A stretch of DNA of 64,000 nt from Sulfuracidifex tepidarius (lineage in GTDB: Archaea; Thermoproteota; Thermoprotei_A; Sulfolobales; Sulfolobaceae). Below, piece by piece: positions 1-8,471 of this stretch (positions are counted from its first letter, which is position 1; every line of letters starts with the position of its first letter). The stretch is from contig NZ_AP018929.1 of assembly GCF_008326425.1 (NCBI RefSeq), positions 1,130,875 to 1,194,874 on the forward strand, given 5' to 3'. A model generated the notes under the pieces. The model saw nothing but the letters and a program-made list of their open reading frames with translations, did no database searches and had not been told where the DNA came from. The translations under genes were made by a program, and so were the position numbers.

Positions 1-605
1 GACTCCAGTCTTTCCAGCCCCATTGAAATATATCTTCCTATTAAAATTATAGCTACAACAATCGCAATCACTTCAACCGTGGAGATAACGATATGGCTTA
101 TGTCTTGAAGAATTGCAAACATCACAACTGCAATTATTTCGTCTATTATGACTTGGTAAAACAGATAGTTTCCTTGTAACCTCTTGCTCATCCCTACATC
201 GATCAGAAGTCTAGTTAGAGGTCCAGCACTGCTCATAGCTAAGGGGACAGATATTAGAAGGATGTTGTCGAAACCTCCTAATGCGTACAGACTCAAGACT
301 ATTATTAAGAAAGGGAAGGAAAGTTGCAGTATAGCGGAAAGGAAGAACTTCTTCTCAATTTTAGTCTTGATTTCGAACTCTTCAGCCCCAGCTAAAAAAA
401 GGAGGAAGACTATACCCAGAGATGTGATGAAAGAAATGATACTGTTTACATGAACTATCCCTAGTCCACCTTCTCCCATCACTATTCCAGTGACTATAGA
501 GCCTACGAAGGGGACTAGTCCTATCCTCCTGAATCCCTCTTCTAGTGCTTTCGCTATGAAGAGCAGTATTCCTATGAAGAGTAAAGAAGTGACTTCAATA
601 GACAT
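1..605 (-). CDS. Kef/NhaP-type cation:proton antiporter, C-terminus outside window
   Basis: Membrane antiporter of the CPA superfamily, expected to exchange Na+ or K+ for H+ across the cytoplasmic membrane. The translation starts MSIEVTSLLFIGILLF and gives about five to six hydrophobic segments. It carries motifs typical of the family: 'LVPFVGSIVTGIVMG' in the first part, then 'FLLFLAGAEEF' and 'SAGPLTRLLIDVGMSK'. About 201 residues are present, and the rest lies beyond the left edge. The ATG at 603-605 is the first in-frame ATG. Identification comes from sequence pattern only; the transported ion cannot be told. Confidence 0.8.
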   Translation of the reverse strand, partial: MSIEVTSLLFIGILLFIAKALEEGFRRIGLVPFVGSIVTGIVMGEGGLGIVHVNSIISFITSLGIVFLLFLAGAEEFEIKTKIEKKFFLSAILQLSFPFLIIVLSLYALGGFDNILLISVPLAMSSAGPLTRLLIDVGMSKRLQGNYLFYQVIIDEIIAVVMFAILQDISHIVISTVEVIAIVVAIILIGRYISMGLERLE

Positions 606-832
606 TTGCGTAGAGATGGCTTTTGGGTCAAATATCTTTACTTATCATGTAAAATGGTTTACTTATAGCAGTTAGGAATTTCTTGATATTAAATGAAATA
701 ATTTATAAATATTATAAATATTTTATTATATGCTTTTAAAAATAATTCGTAAGAATAATCCAAGATCCTTCAAGCCTATGTTCGTTCTAGAGAATAGTAG
801 TGCTTATATTTTTTAGACAATATAAACAAACC
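606..832. other. AT-rich divergent intergenic region
   Basis: The region between the leftward antiporter and the rightward acryloyl-CoA reductase is very AT-rich (about 680-750) with several TATA-like stretches such as ttataaata. Promoters for both genes are expected here. No RNA gene or repeat was recognised. Confidence 0.4.
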
Positions 833-1834
833 ATGAAAGCTGTAGTAGTAACTGGACACAAACAAGGGTATAAAGTTCAGGACGTCAGCGACCCTAAACC
901 AGAGAAAGGGGAATTGGTAGTGAAAGTAGATAGGGCTGCACTTTGTTACAGGGACACACTCCAGCTAAAGGGTTTCTATCCCAGGATGAAATACCCAGTA
1001 ATCTTAGGTCATGAGGTAGTAGGTACTGTGGAACAAGTTGGCGAAGACGTGACCCAATTTAAAGAAGGAGATAAGGTAATATCCCTGCTTTACGCTCCTG
1101 ATGGAGAATGTGAGTATTGTAGAGCTGGAGAGGAGGCTTATTGCCATCATAGGCTCGGGTACTCAGAAGAACTAGACGGGTTCTTCGCAGAGAAGGCAAA
1201 GCTGAAAGTCACGAGCGTGATCAAGGTTCCTTCAGGTGCATCTGACGAAGGGGCAGTTTTAGTCCCTTGTGTCACAGGTATGGTGTATAGAGGTCTCACA
1301 AGGGCAAAACTGAAGAAAGGAGAAACTATCCTAGTCACAGGAGCCAGCGGAGGGGTAGGCATACACGCTATACAAGTCGCGAAGGCTATGGGAGCCAAAG
1401 TGATAGGTGTGACCACTTCGCAGGAAAAGGCTGATGCTGTAGGCAAATTCGCAGATCATGTCATAGTAGGTAAAGAATTTTCTTCTGAAGCAAAAAAGAT
1501 TTCCGATATAAATGTAATTGTAGATACGGTAGGTACGCCTACTCTGGAGGAAGACCTCAAGTCCCTTTGGATGGGTGGAAGGATAGTTCAGATCGGCAAC
1601 GTTGATCCGTCAGCTCCTTTCAATTTGAAGCTAGGTTACGTAATACTGAAGGATATAGAAATCATAGGGCATGCGTCGGCAACTAAGAAGGACGCTGAGG
1701 GGGCCCTGAAACTTACAGCTGAGGGTAAGATAAATCCAGTGATAGCAGGCACTCTTCCTTTGGAAGAAGTAGATAAGGGGTATGAGCTACTTAAGGATAA
1801 ATCCAAAGTGGGCAAAGTCTTGTTGAAGCCTTGA
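833..1834 (+). CDS. acryloyl-CoA reductase (NADPH), zinc-type MDR family
   Basis: Reduces acryloyl-CoA to propionyl-CoA in the 3-hydroxypropionate/4-hydroxybutyrate CO2-fixation cycle of Sulfolobales. The 333-residue protein closely resembles the characterised Sulfolobales enzyme as I remember it, for example 'ALCYRDTLQLKGFYPRMKYP' and 'LWMGGRIVQIGNVDPS'. It has the MDR catalytic GHE motif, a cysteine cluster GECEYCRAGEEAYC (structural zinc in this superfamily) and a Rossmann motif GASGGVGIHAIQVAK. The start at 833 (MKAVVV) matches the family. An in-frame TTG-type start upstream would add residues with no family support. Other alcohol-dehydrogenase activities are the alternative. Confidence 0.85.
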   Translation: MKAVVVTGHKQGYKVQDVSDPKPEKGELVVKVDRAALCYRDTLQLKGFYPRMKYPVILGHEVVGTVEQVGEDVTQFKEGDKVISLLYAPDGECEYCRAGEEAYCHHRLGYSEELDGFFAEKAKLKVTSVIKVPSGASDEGAVLVPCVTGMVYRGLTRAKLKKGETILVTGASGGVGIHAIQVAKAMGAKVIGVTTSQEKADAVGKFADHVIVGKEFSSEAKKISDINVIVDTVGTPTLEEDLKSLWMGGRIVQIGNVDPSAPFNLKLGYVILKDIEIIGHASATKKDAEGALKLTAEGKINPVIAGTLPLEEVDKGYELLKDKSKVGKVLLKP

Positions 1835-1844
1835 CGTTAAATTA

Positions 1845-1871
1845 GATATAACTTAAAGGATATAACTTAAA
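1845..1871. repeat. 13-nt tandem direct repeat
   Basis: Two exact copies of gatataacttaaa at 1845-1857 and 1859-1871, separated by one base, just after the reductase stop. Short and of unknown meaning. It could be a regulator half-site pair or chance in AT-rich DNA. Confidence 0.5.
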
Positions 1872-1999
1872 CGTAGATAGTATTACTAAAACCAGTGTTT
1901 TTTCACTTATTTATTCAGTAATTCATTTTTTAAAGAAAGGAGAAAGTATTTGGTTGGGTTTCAGCAATCTCGAGATCTAGTCATTAAGAGATCTGAATG

Positions 2000-2009
2000 T
2001 TTTTAAAAG
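2000..2009 (+). promoter_or_regulatory. TATA box upstream of mini-ORF and amidase
   Basis: tttttaaaag is centred about 27 nt before the ATG at 2032, the usual distance from TATA to transcription start in Sulfolobales. The transcript would therefore begin at that ATG (leaderless), not at the amidase ATG at 2099. Confidence 0.5.
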
Positions 2010-2031
2010 GTTTATCGACTAAATTAAGTAC

Positions 2032-2151
2032 ATGGAGAAAGAGATCGATGACCCTCTATCTATAAAAATGCCCCCTCCACTCTTCTGCATGACCGAAGAT
2101 GACGTTAGAAGAATTAAACTCGAAATACAATGCATTCATAACATTTCATGA
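2032..2151 (+). CDS. possible 39-aa leaderless mini-ORF overlapping the amidase start
   Basis: An ATG sits exactly where the TATA box at 2000-2009 predicts the transcript 5' end. It opens a 39-codon frame (MEKEIDDPLSIKMPPPLFCM, then TEDDVRRIKLEIQ) that ends at TGA 2149-2151, out of frame with the amidase that begins at 2099. The segment TEDDVRRI resembles the start of GatC-type proteins, but the frame stops soon after. It may be a regulatory upstream ORF, a real micropeptide, or the true amidase N-terminus separated by a +1 shift. Confidence 0.35.
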   Translation: MEKEIDDPLSIKMPPPLFCMTEDDVRRIKLEIQCIHNIS

Positions 2152-3298
2152 GATCCCCCCTGAAAAGGAAGGGTCACTGTCAGGCCTCACGTTTGGAGTT
2201 AAGGACATTTTCCTTACAAAGGGAGTAAGAACTACAGCTGGATCTAGGGTATTAAAGGACTACGTGCCTAAAGAGAACGCTTATGTTGTGGATCAAATTT
2301 TAAAGAACGGTGGTAAGATAATTGGAAAGACCAACACACACGAGTTCGCCCTTGGAGCGACTAACACGTCTTCTATAGCAGGCCCGGCTAGGAATCCCCA
2401 TGACCCAACTAGGATAAGTGGAGGTTCGAGTGGAGGTTCAGCTGTAGCTGTAGCTCTAGACATGGTGGACGTAGGAATTGGATCCGATACTGGAGGGTCA
2501 ACGCGAATACCTGCGTCTCTGTGTGGTGTCATAGGTTTCAAGCCTACCACTGGCCTGATACCATTAGACGGTGTCATTCCTTTCAGTTGGTCCATGGATA
2601 CGGTAGGCATACTGTCTAAGGCATTTGACAAGATATTGTTAACTTTCAATTCATTATTACCTTACGATAAGAGGAAAGTCTTAGTTTCTCAAATGCCCTC
2701 CAAACTTAAAATAGGAGTTTACCTCTTCGGGGACGACCAAGGCTCCTCATCACTCTCTAGAGTGTTAGATAAGATCTCTTCTGAATTCGAAGTGAAACAA
2801 GTCAATCTCAATATGCTTACATACTTCGGAGGTCAAGTCAGACAGACCATAGCCGTAGCTGAGGCTTCCTCGTATCATAAGGAGTGGATAAATTCGTACG
2901 CAGGCCTCTACTTTGATGATACGAAGAACATTCTCCTTTCAGGATTTAAGATATCTGCTGTAGACTATGTAGATGCCATGAGAGCTAGGAGGGCATTACT
3001 AGAGGAGTACCTAAGGGCCTTTAGGGACGTAGACGTGATAATATCCCCTACAACCAAGATAGTTGCACCCAAAATAGATGAGGTCAAAGGAAGGGAATCT
3101 CAGTTCAGGTACCAACTCATTTCAAACACAGAACTATTCAGCGTAGTTGGAGCACCATCAATTTCGATACCGTTAGGATCAGGACCAGAAGGACTTCCTT
3201 TAGGGCTTATGGTTAGCGGTGAGCCGTTTGAGGATGGGAAATTACTCAGGATAGCGTCCTTTCTTAATGAGCAATTTGGTTCTAAGCAAGTTTCTTAA
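2099..3298 (+). CDS. amidase-signature family hydrolase
   Basis: The 399-residue amidase-signature enzyme cleaves carbon-nitrogen amide bonds; the substrate is unknown. The Ser-cisSer-Lys triad is visible: Lys in 'FGVKDIF', and the serines in the glycine-rich blocks 'GGSSGGSAVAVA' and 'GSDTGGSTRIPAS', followed by 'GVIGFKPT'. GatA of the tRNA amidotransferase is the closest well-known relative, but this protein is shorter than GatA and no complete gatC or gatB is beside it. The start at 2099 is the first ATG after an in-frame TGA at 2090-2092. It has no clear Shine-Dalgarno. Confidence 0.8.
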   Translation: MTLEELNSKYNAFITFHEIPPEKEGSLSGLTFGVKDIFLTKGVRTTAGSRVLKDYVPKENAYVVDQILKNGGKIIGKTNTHEFALGATNTSSIAGPARNPHDPTRISGGSSGGSAVAVALDMVDVGIGSDTGGSTRIPASLCGVIGFKPTTGLIPLDGVIPFSWSMDTVGILSKAFDKILLTFNSLLPYDKRKVLVSQMPSKLKIGVYLFGDDQGSSSLSRVLDKISSEFEVKQVNLNMLTYFGGQVRQTIAVAEASSYHKEWINSYAGLYFDDTKNILLSGFKISAVDYVDAMRARRALLEEYLRAFRDVDVIISPTTKIVAPKIDEVKGRESQFRYQLISNTELFSVVGAPSISIPLGSGPEGLPLGLMVSGEPFEDGKLLRIASFLNEQFGSKQVS

Positions 3299-3313
3299 GC
3301 TTTCAAGATAATC

Positions 3314-3973
3314 ATGACTAGGTGCATCTATAACTTGAGCGAAGTTAACTTGAAAGACAAGATATTAAAGGGAACTACAACAGTAGGACTGAAAGTTAGA
3401 GACGGAGTTGTACTAGCTGCTGACAGAAGGGCTAGCGCTGGAGTCTATGTAGCTCATAAATTTGTGAGGAAAGTGCTTTACGTTACTGATACCATAGGAG
3501 TTACTACAGCAGGGAGTGTTGCAGATATACAATTTGTATATAATATTTTAAAGAATATATATAACTATAATAGGATAAGCGGTAGCGGTCCAATAACGGT
3601 GAAAGGACTAGCCATGTACCTAGGTACCATGCTTTCAAGAAATAAATACTTCCCTTACGTAGTGCAGATCCTTTTAGGCGGATATGACAGTAACGGCTCA
3701 TCTCTATATAATTTAGATTACATAGGCGATGTCACAGAGGAACGTTACACCGCTACAGGTTCAGGATCCCCAGTAGCTGTAGGTGTATTAGAGGATGGCT
3801 ATAGGGAAGACCTATCCTTAGATGAGGCTGCAGACCTAGCTAGAAGAGCAGTTTTCTCCGCAATAAAGAGAGATTCCTTCACTGGTACTGGAGTTATAGT
3901 TACAAAGCTAAGCAAATCAGGTCATGAAGAGAGGGAGTTCTACATCAAGAAAGGGATAACAGAGGGGCAGTAG
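3314..3973 (+). CDS. psmB: 20S proteasome beta subunit, active type
   Basis: Catalytic beta subunit of the archaeal 20S proteasome, which degrades proteins fed by PAN or Cdc48 ATPases. The translation has a 20-residue propeptide ending in Gly20, followed by Thr21 (TTTVGLK). Counted from Thr21 as residue 1, the catalytic partners Asp17 (in LAADRR) and Lys33 (in KFVRK) are both present, so this is a proteolytically competent subunit. Sulfolobales usually encode two beta subunits; the other is not in this window. The gene starts 15 nt after the amidase stop. Confidence 0.93.
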   Translation: MTRCIYNLSEVNLKDKILKGTTTVGLKVRDGVVLAADRRASAGVYVAHKFVRKVLYVTDTIGVTTAGSVADIQFVYNILKNIYNYNRISGSGPITVKGLAMYLGTMLSRNKYFPYVVQILLGGYDSNGSSLYNLDYIGDVTEERYTATGSGSPVAVGVLEDGYREDLSLDEAADLARRAVFSAIKRDSFTGTGVIVTKLSKSGHEEREFYIKKGITEGQ

Positions 3974-4006
3974 CGTTTTTATAACGAGTTTTTATATATA
4001 TCTTAT

Positions 4007-4450
4007 ATGATAGTAAAATCGGTTTTCAAAGAAGGGGAATTTATTCCATCGAAGTACACGTGTGATGGTGAAGATATCTCTCCGAAGCTTTCATGGGATA
4101 AGGTCGAGAACGCTAAGTCTTATGCCCTCATCATGGAGGATCCGGACGCTCCTTCAGGGATTTTCATCCACTGGATAGCCTATAACATGAAGTCGAATTC
4201 CTTAGACGAAGGTGTACCTAGAAGGGAGAAGATCGGTGAGATGATACAAGGGGAAAACGATTTCGGAAACGTGGGCTATGGTGGGCCATGCCCACCGAGG
4301 TCTCACGACGCTCATAGGTACTTCATCAGAGTTTATGCCCTAGATTCCGATGTAGGCAGGAAGATGACGTTAGAGGAGCTCAGAGAATTCATCGGAGCTC
4401 ATAAGATAGATGAAGGATATATAATGGGGAAATACAAGAGAGCAAAATGA
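4007..4450 (+). CDS. YbhB/YbcL (PEBP, Raf-kinase-inhibitor-like) family protein
   Basis: 147 residues, the usual length of prokaryotic PEBP proteins. Family hallmarks are present: 'CDGEDISPKLSW', 'IMEDPDAPSGIFIHWIAYN', and 'GYGGPCPPRSHDAHRYFIRVYALD'. These form the anion-binding pocket. The cellular role in archaea is unknown. The upstream sequence 'tttttatatatcttatATG' gives a TATA-like element close to the start, though the best promoter spacing is unclear. Confidence 0.85.
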   Translation: MIVKSVFKEGEFIPSKYTCDGEDISPKLSWDKVENAKSYALIMEDPDAPSGIFIHWIAYNMKSNSLDEGVPRREKIGEMIQGENDFGNVGYGGPCPPRSHDAHRYFIRVYALDSDVGRKMTLEELREFIGAHKIDEGYIMGKYKRAK

Positions 4451-4880
4451 ATATATAGAGAGATAAGATCACAAGTTGTCAAGACTCTGAAATAATCTCT
4501 CATTAGATGTGCGTGACGGCCTAAATCTGCTTTTTCTTTCCAGATTTCTTTAATGTCTGGTGATAAATGGCCAGATCTATCGGCCGATTCAGGTCTACAT
4601 TGCAGATTGTAATTATGGCAAGAAAACAGATCGAATAAGGGAAATTGTTAAGCCTGAATCCTTACTAACCCATACGTTCTTTCGATTAAATTCATTCTAT
4701 TTCGATAAATAAACTGAATTCGCAAAGGAGACGTGAATCTCCCGATCTGTCGATAAAGATAGCTTTGTTTCACCTCAAGAGGAGAAGTTGGAAATTATGA
4801 TAGAGCCTTGATCCTGTCGAACGTTTCAGGCGTGGTGTATAGAGTCTTGAATCTATGGGCCCTCTAAAAAGTGAAGAAGA
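4451..4880. other. 430-bp gene-free stretch with inverted repeats and a possible relic
   Basis: No convincing gene. There is an inverted repeat ccaga...tctgg around 4540-4560, and GGCC-containing dyads near 4568-4586. On the minus strand 4795-4863 reads as a 22-codon peptide tail (RAHRFKTLYTTPETFDRIKA, then LS and stop). This looks protein-like but is cut by an in-frame TAG upstream. It may be a decayed gene downstream of the ABC cassette. Confidence 0.35.
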
Positions 4881-5531
4881 TCAGGCAATCAATTTGTCCG
4901 GTTTTATGGATCTACCTAACACGAACGTGAGGACTATCGCGAGGATCAATGTGGAGACCCCTACATAAAGCATGGCTTGGCTTATGGCACTGCTTCTCAC
5001 TGCAACTCCTAGGTAAATATATGAGAAGAGGATTACATATCCGATGTATGTGCCTAGGGGAGATCTAGAGGAACCCACATTAGCCTGAAAATACGAAATA
5101 TACAGCGATATAGGTACTACTATCCATGAGATTCCGATAGCATTGATTAGAATGATCAAGGTGTAATACAAGTTATTTAGCAGGAGTCCCAGTAGAGCTG
5201 ATACTACTATTGTAGTTGGAATTGATATTAGGAGGAAGCTGTAGATGTAACTAACGTAAAGTTTCGCTGGAGAGAGGCCTTGCGAAACCAAGAACTCTAA
5301 AAGCCCTGACTGTCTGTCGTCATTGAAGAGCGATATCACTAGAGACGAGAACGTTATCCCGAAGAACGAGGGAGATAGAACCAATGAGCTCAAGAGGAAG
5401 TACGCATCCTCTCTGATCCTGAATATCTCGTAGAGGTTCAGCAGGAGCATCACAGCGGACGCCGCGATTAGATACACTGTGGTGGTCTTGCTTCTCCTTA
5501 CAGTTCTCTTGAGGAAAGTTAAAGGTATCAT
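4881..5531 (-). CDS. ABC-2 type transporter permease
   Basis: 216-residue integral membrane protein with about six hydrophobic segments after a basic N-terminus (FLKRTVRRSK). It includes the short polar loop 'FNDDRQSGLLEFLVSQGLSP', which is typical of ABC-2 permeases: a coupling helix after the second transmembrane segment. It is the last gene of a leftward cassette and begins 4 nt after the ATPase stop, so it is the obvious partner of that ATPase. The cargo is unknown. The peptide gene upstream in the same cassette makes peptide export or self-protection the first guess (inference). Confidence 0.8.
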   Translation of the reverse strand: MIPLTFLKRTVRRSKTTTVYLIAASAVMLLLNLYEIFRIREDAYFLLSSLVLSPSFFGITFSSLVISLFNDDRQSGLLEFLVSQGLSPAKLYVSYIYSFLLISIPTTIVVSALLGLLLNNLYYTLIILINAIGISWIVVPISLYISYFQANVGSSRSPLGTYIGYVILFSYIYLGVAVRSSAISQAMLYVGVSTLILAIVLTFVLGRSIKPDKLIA

Positions 5532-5535
5532 GAGA

Positions 5536-6339
5536 TCACCTGAGCAGGTCCTCGAGAGGGTTACTCATTTCCTTTATCTCGTATATCTTGATATTCTTGT
5601 TCATAATTTTCTGGATGATCGGATTTACTTCTTCTGGGTCCTTTAATTTTATCACGAAATAATCTCCTCTCTTAGTACAGTCTACTATGCCGGAGATGTC
5701 CTCTGAAGCCCTTATTCCTATCTCGTAATCCGATGTCCTCAACTCGCTTATAGGGAGGAAGGTTGAGATCTTTCCTTCGTTAAGAACGATTACGAACCTA
5801 CCCAGTTCTCTAGCTTCATATAAGTTGTGTGATGTATAGAGTATCACTTTGTCCTTGGAGAGTTGCGTTATCCTCTGCCTGAGCTTAGACGCGACCTCAG
5901 GATCCAAGTTCTCAGTAGGTTCGTCCATGAGGATGACGTTGTAGTCCAGCATCATAGACTTGGCTATGCTTACCCTCTTCTTTTGACCTTGAGAGAGCTG
6001 AGATATCTTCTTGTCCAACAAGGGTTGAAGCTCCAAGTCTTGGATTACCTTATCCTGATCGCCGCCTATCATTTCCTTGAAGAACGATAATGCTTCCCTC
6101 ACAGTCATCTCTTGAGGTAGTCCTAGTGAATGGGAAAGGTAGCCTACCCTCTTTCCCTCAACTGAGACCGAACCTCTCCACGGGGAAAGGATTCACGCTA
6201 TTACCCTAAGGGTCGTGGTCTTTCCAGCCCCGTTCTTTCCCAGGAGTACATATATCCCTGGCTCGTTTAAAGACATACTTACCCCGTGAAGAACTTCTTT
6301 GTTGCCGTAACCGGCGTAAACGTCTTTTAGGGAGATCAC
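5536..6339 (-). pseudogene. ABC transporter ATP-binding protein interrupted by an in-frame TGA
   Basis: From GTG 6337-6339 the frame reads ISLKDVYAGYG..., with Walker A 'GKNGAGKT' at residues 34-41, then LRVIA and a TGA at 6193-6195. The frame resumes with ILSPWRGSVSVEG, Q-loop region, signature 'LSQGQKKR', Walker B 'VILMDEP' and a C-terminal extension to 5536. ABC ATPases normally have 'AGIL' here, so GGA to TGA is a single-base change. The start is supported by an ideal Shine-Dalgarno ggaggtga that overlaps the upstream stop. A restart at ATG 6106-6108 would lack Walker A. A nonsense mutation, readthrough, or a base-call error could explain it. Confidence 0.8.
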
Positions 6340-6343
6340 AATA

Positions 6344-6577
6344 TCACCTCCTTCTCGGAAGGAAGATCAGCGAGACTACGAAGGTGAGAACTCCTACCAT
6401 TATCATGAAAGGATAGCCGGAGAAACCTAAGATTTCCATAACCCCACTAAGTACAAGAAGAGCCACGCCTACCTTCTTGTTAGGCTTTACCTTAACTACG
6501 TAAATTATCAGAGGCACGGCTAAGAACACAGCTAAGGGCAGAACGAAAAAAGTGATCTCTTGGCTCAAGGTAGGCAT
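6344..6577 (-). CDS. 77-aa membrane protein of the ABC cassette
   Basis: Small protein starting MPTLSQEITFF with about three hydrophobic segments and a basic C-terminal tail (PRRR). The ATG at 6575-6577 is preceded by GGTG at a good distance; an upstream ATG in the same frame would run through the peptide gene in the wrong frame. It sits between the cysteine-rich peptide and the ABC ATPase, and its stop overlaps the ATPase Shine-Dalgarno. Size and position resemble immunity or accessory membrane proteins of peptide-export operons, but no family was recognised. Confidence 0.65.
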   Translation of the reverse strand: MPTLSQEITFFVLPLAVFLAVPLIIYVVKVKPNKKVGVALLVLSGVMEILGFSGYPFMIMVGVLTFVVSLIFLPRRR

Positions 6578-6587
6578 TACGTTACAC

Positions 6588-6737
6588 CTAGCAGAAAATT
6601 TCGCATGCGGATATCGCTGCTGCTTCGCCTGCGCATACATATCCGCACTCTAGGTTATCAGTTACTATTTCATAGGGGTTTCCGTCGCACTCTATGTCGA
6701 TGCAACCGATATATGCTTCAGCGTCTAAATAAGGCAT
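6588..6737 (-). CDS. 49-aa acidic six-cysteine peptide
   Basis: The ATG at 6735-6737 follows directly on the TAA of the upstream gene (6738-6740) and has GGGTGA about 8 nt before it. The stop is TAG 6588-6590. The peptide has Cys at 12, 17, 31, 35, 45 and 49 (pattern C-x4-C-x13-C-x3-C-x9-C-x3-C, last residue Cys), ten Asp/Glu, and no Lys, Arg or His. There is no signal peptide. It is co-directional and tightly packed with an ABC transporter. Possible roles are a disulfide-rich or modified secreted peptide, or a metal-binding peptide. No known family was recognised. Confidence 0.65.
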   Translation of the reverse strand: MPYLDAEAYIGCIDIECDGNPYEIVTDNLECGYVCAGEAAAISACEIFC

Positions 6738-7187
6738 TTAGCTCACCCTCTCCACATGTACAAAACTGAACCCCTCGGTTCTTATTTTTTCTGCAAGTTC
6801 TTCTCCCTCAAATTTATTCTTAGATAGTTTGTATCTGCCATCAACTATTTTTACTAGCTTAGTCCCGTCCTCAAGCATTTTCATTACCTTCATGTTAGTT
6901 TCTATGGAATCAGCTCTCCTTTCGGTTTTCCAGAATTTCTCTAGTATCATGGTCAATTTTTCTCCAAATTTAGTCACAACTACAACGAAGTGAGTTCCAT
7001 TACCTGCGTCTATAGTTACTTCATAACCCTCTGCTTTTTCGCTAATTACATGACCTATCTCAAATTCATCCATCTTTACTGAACCATAGTCTATTATTTT
7101 GAAGTTATTGGGTCTATATAAAATATTTCCTTTTATCTTTTCAAAAATATCTCCATTTTGAGTTATATCTTCGGTTTTTATTTCCAT
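6738..7187 (-). CDS. 149-aa orphan, first gene of the peptide/ABC cassette
   Basis: Starts MEIKTEDITQNG at ATG 7185-7187, with GGTGAT about 9 nt upstream. Earlier in-frame starts would read through an A-tract and look non-coding. The protein is soluble and rich in Lys/Glu, with a central beta-rich stretch ('GYEVTIDAGNGTHFVVVVTKFG') and a helical second half. No motif or family was recognised. Its stop abuts the peptide ATG, so the two are probably translated from one message. It could be a binding partner, modification factor or regulator of the peptide (inference). Confidence 0.6.
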   Translation of the reverse strand: MEIKTEDITQNGDIFEKIKGNILYRPNNFKIIDYGSVKMDEFEIGHVISEKAEGYEVTIDAGNGTHFVVVVTKFGEKLTMILEKFWKTERRADSIETNMKVMKMLEDGTKLVKIVDGRYKLSKNKFEGEELAEKIRTEGFSFVHVERVS

Positions 7188-7219
7188 CTTATCACCTAAT
7201 AGATAGGTAGACTTCTGCG

Positions 7220-7230
7220 TTTTTTTTTTT
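7220..7230. repeat. 11-base homopolymer T tract
   Basis: Eleven consecutive T on the plus strand (A on the minus strand), about 35 nt upstream of the 149-aa gene start and inside its likely promoter or leader. Such tracts are prone to slippage. On the plus strand the tract could also act as a terminator-like sequence, but no plus-strand gene ends here. Confidence 0.6.
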
Positions 7231-7475
7231 GCTGGTAATACTGAGCATGTCAAATCTGAAGAGGAGTATCACTTTTACTAAATAGAGGACTTTAACTGAA
7301 TAGTCTTCATGTTAACAACAATTTCTGAAAGGAAAACTTCTAATCTCGTTTATAGGTAGAATTATATAGACAAATAGTGCGTTTTAACTGAAATCTCTTT
7401 CATGACCTTTTTGATTCTCCTTGTGATCTTTAAGGCAGGATACATTAATAGGCATATCAATTAAAACAATAACAC

Positions 7476-8471
7476 ATGAGTACTCTTGAAGATGCTTTAT
7501 GGACCGAGAAGTACAGACCTAGAACTCTAAGCGAAGTAGTTAACCAGAAGGAGATAGTGGAGAGGTTGAAGAGGTTTATCTCAGAGAAGAACATGCCGCA
7601 CCTCCTTTTCGCGGGGTCACCAGGCACGGGAAAGACAACCATAGCTCTTGCCCTAGTCCGTGGCATGTTCGGGGAGAACTTTAGGGATTATTTCTTAGAG
7701 CTCAACGCTAGTGACGAGAGGGGAATAGACGTGATACGTAATAAAGTGAAAGAGTTCGCTAGAGCCTTGCCTGGCAAGGAAGTTCCTTTCAAAGTGATAC
7801 TCCTTGATGAAGCGGACAACATGACCTCAGATGCACAGCAAGCCCTCAGGAGGACGATGGAACTTTTCACCTCTACCACTAGGTTCATACTGGCTTGTAA
7901 TTACCTGAGCAAGATAATCGAGCCTATCCAATCGAGGACGGCGTTATTTAGGTTCTATCCGTTGAAAAAGGAGGATGTAGTTGCCCGGCTGATGTATATT
8001 GCAAACAAGGAAAAGGTATCTTACGACGAGGAAGCATTGAACGCAATATATGACGTCACCATGGGAGACATGAGGAAATCGATAAACCTGCTTCAGGCGT
8101 CATCTGCCTACGGCAAGGTCACGGTCGAATCGGTCTACAAGGTACTTGGTCTAGCTAAACCTAAGGAAATAGAGGAAATGATGAACTATGCGATCCAAGG
8201 TGATTTCACTAACGCCAGAAGCAAGTTAAGGGAACTTCTGATCACTTACGGCCTCTCGGGAGAGGATATAGTGAAACAAATGCACCGCGAGATAGTGGGA
8301 GGTAATTCCCTGAAGATACCTGAGGAGCTGAAGGTAGTCATCGCAGACTATTTGGGAGAGGCAGAGTTTAGAATAATAGAAGGAGCTGATGATGATATTC
8401 AGCTAAGTGCAGTTTTAGCTAAACTTTCCATATTGGGAAGCAAATATGTGGGAGAGAGTGTGCATAAGTGA
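7476..8471 (+). CDS. rfcS: replication factor C small subunit
   Basis: ATPase subunit of the clamp loader, which opens PCNA and places it on primed DNA. 331 residues with RFC boxes in order: '[13 protein letters not shown]', Walker A 'GSPGTGKTT' near residue 48, Walker B 'LLDEADNM', and sensor/arginine-finger region 'QQALRRTME'. The gene ends in a 4-nt overlap with rfcL (GTGA), so the two subunits are translationally coupled. Confidence 0.97.
   Translation: MSTLEDALWTEKYRPRTLSEVVNQKEIVERLKRFISEKNMPHLLFAGSPGTGKTTIALALVRGMFGENFRDYFLELNASDERGIDVIRNKVKEFARALPGKEVPFKVILLDEADNMTSDAQQALRRTMELFTSTTRFILACNYLSKIIEPIQSRTALFRFYPLKKEDVVARLMYIANKEKVSYDEEALNAIYDVTMGDMRKSINLLQASSAYGKVTVESVYKVLGLAKPKEIEEMMNYAIQGDFTNARSKLRELLITYGLSGEDIVKQMHREIVGGNSLKIPEELKVVIADYLGEAEFRIIEGADDDIQLSAVLAKLSILGSKYVGESVHK

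Noticed and set aside
184-675. Two plus-strand open frames near the left edge
   Set aside because: They are antisense to the antiporter reading frame, which has clear membrane-protein motifs.
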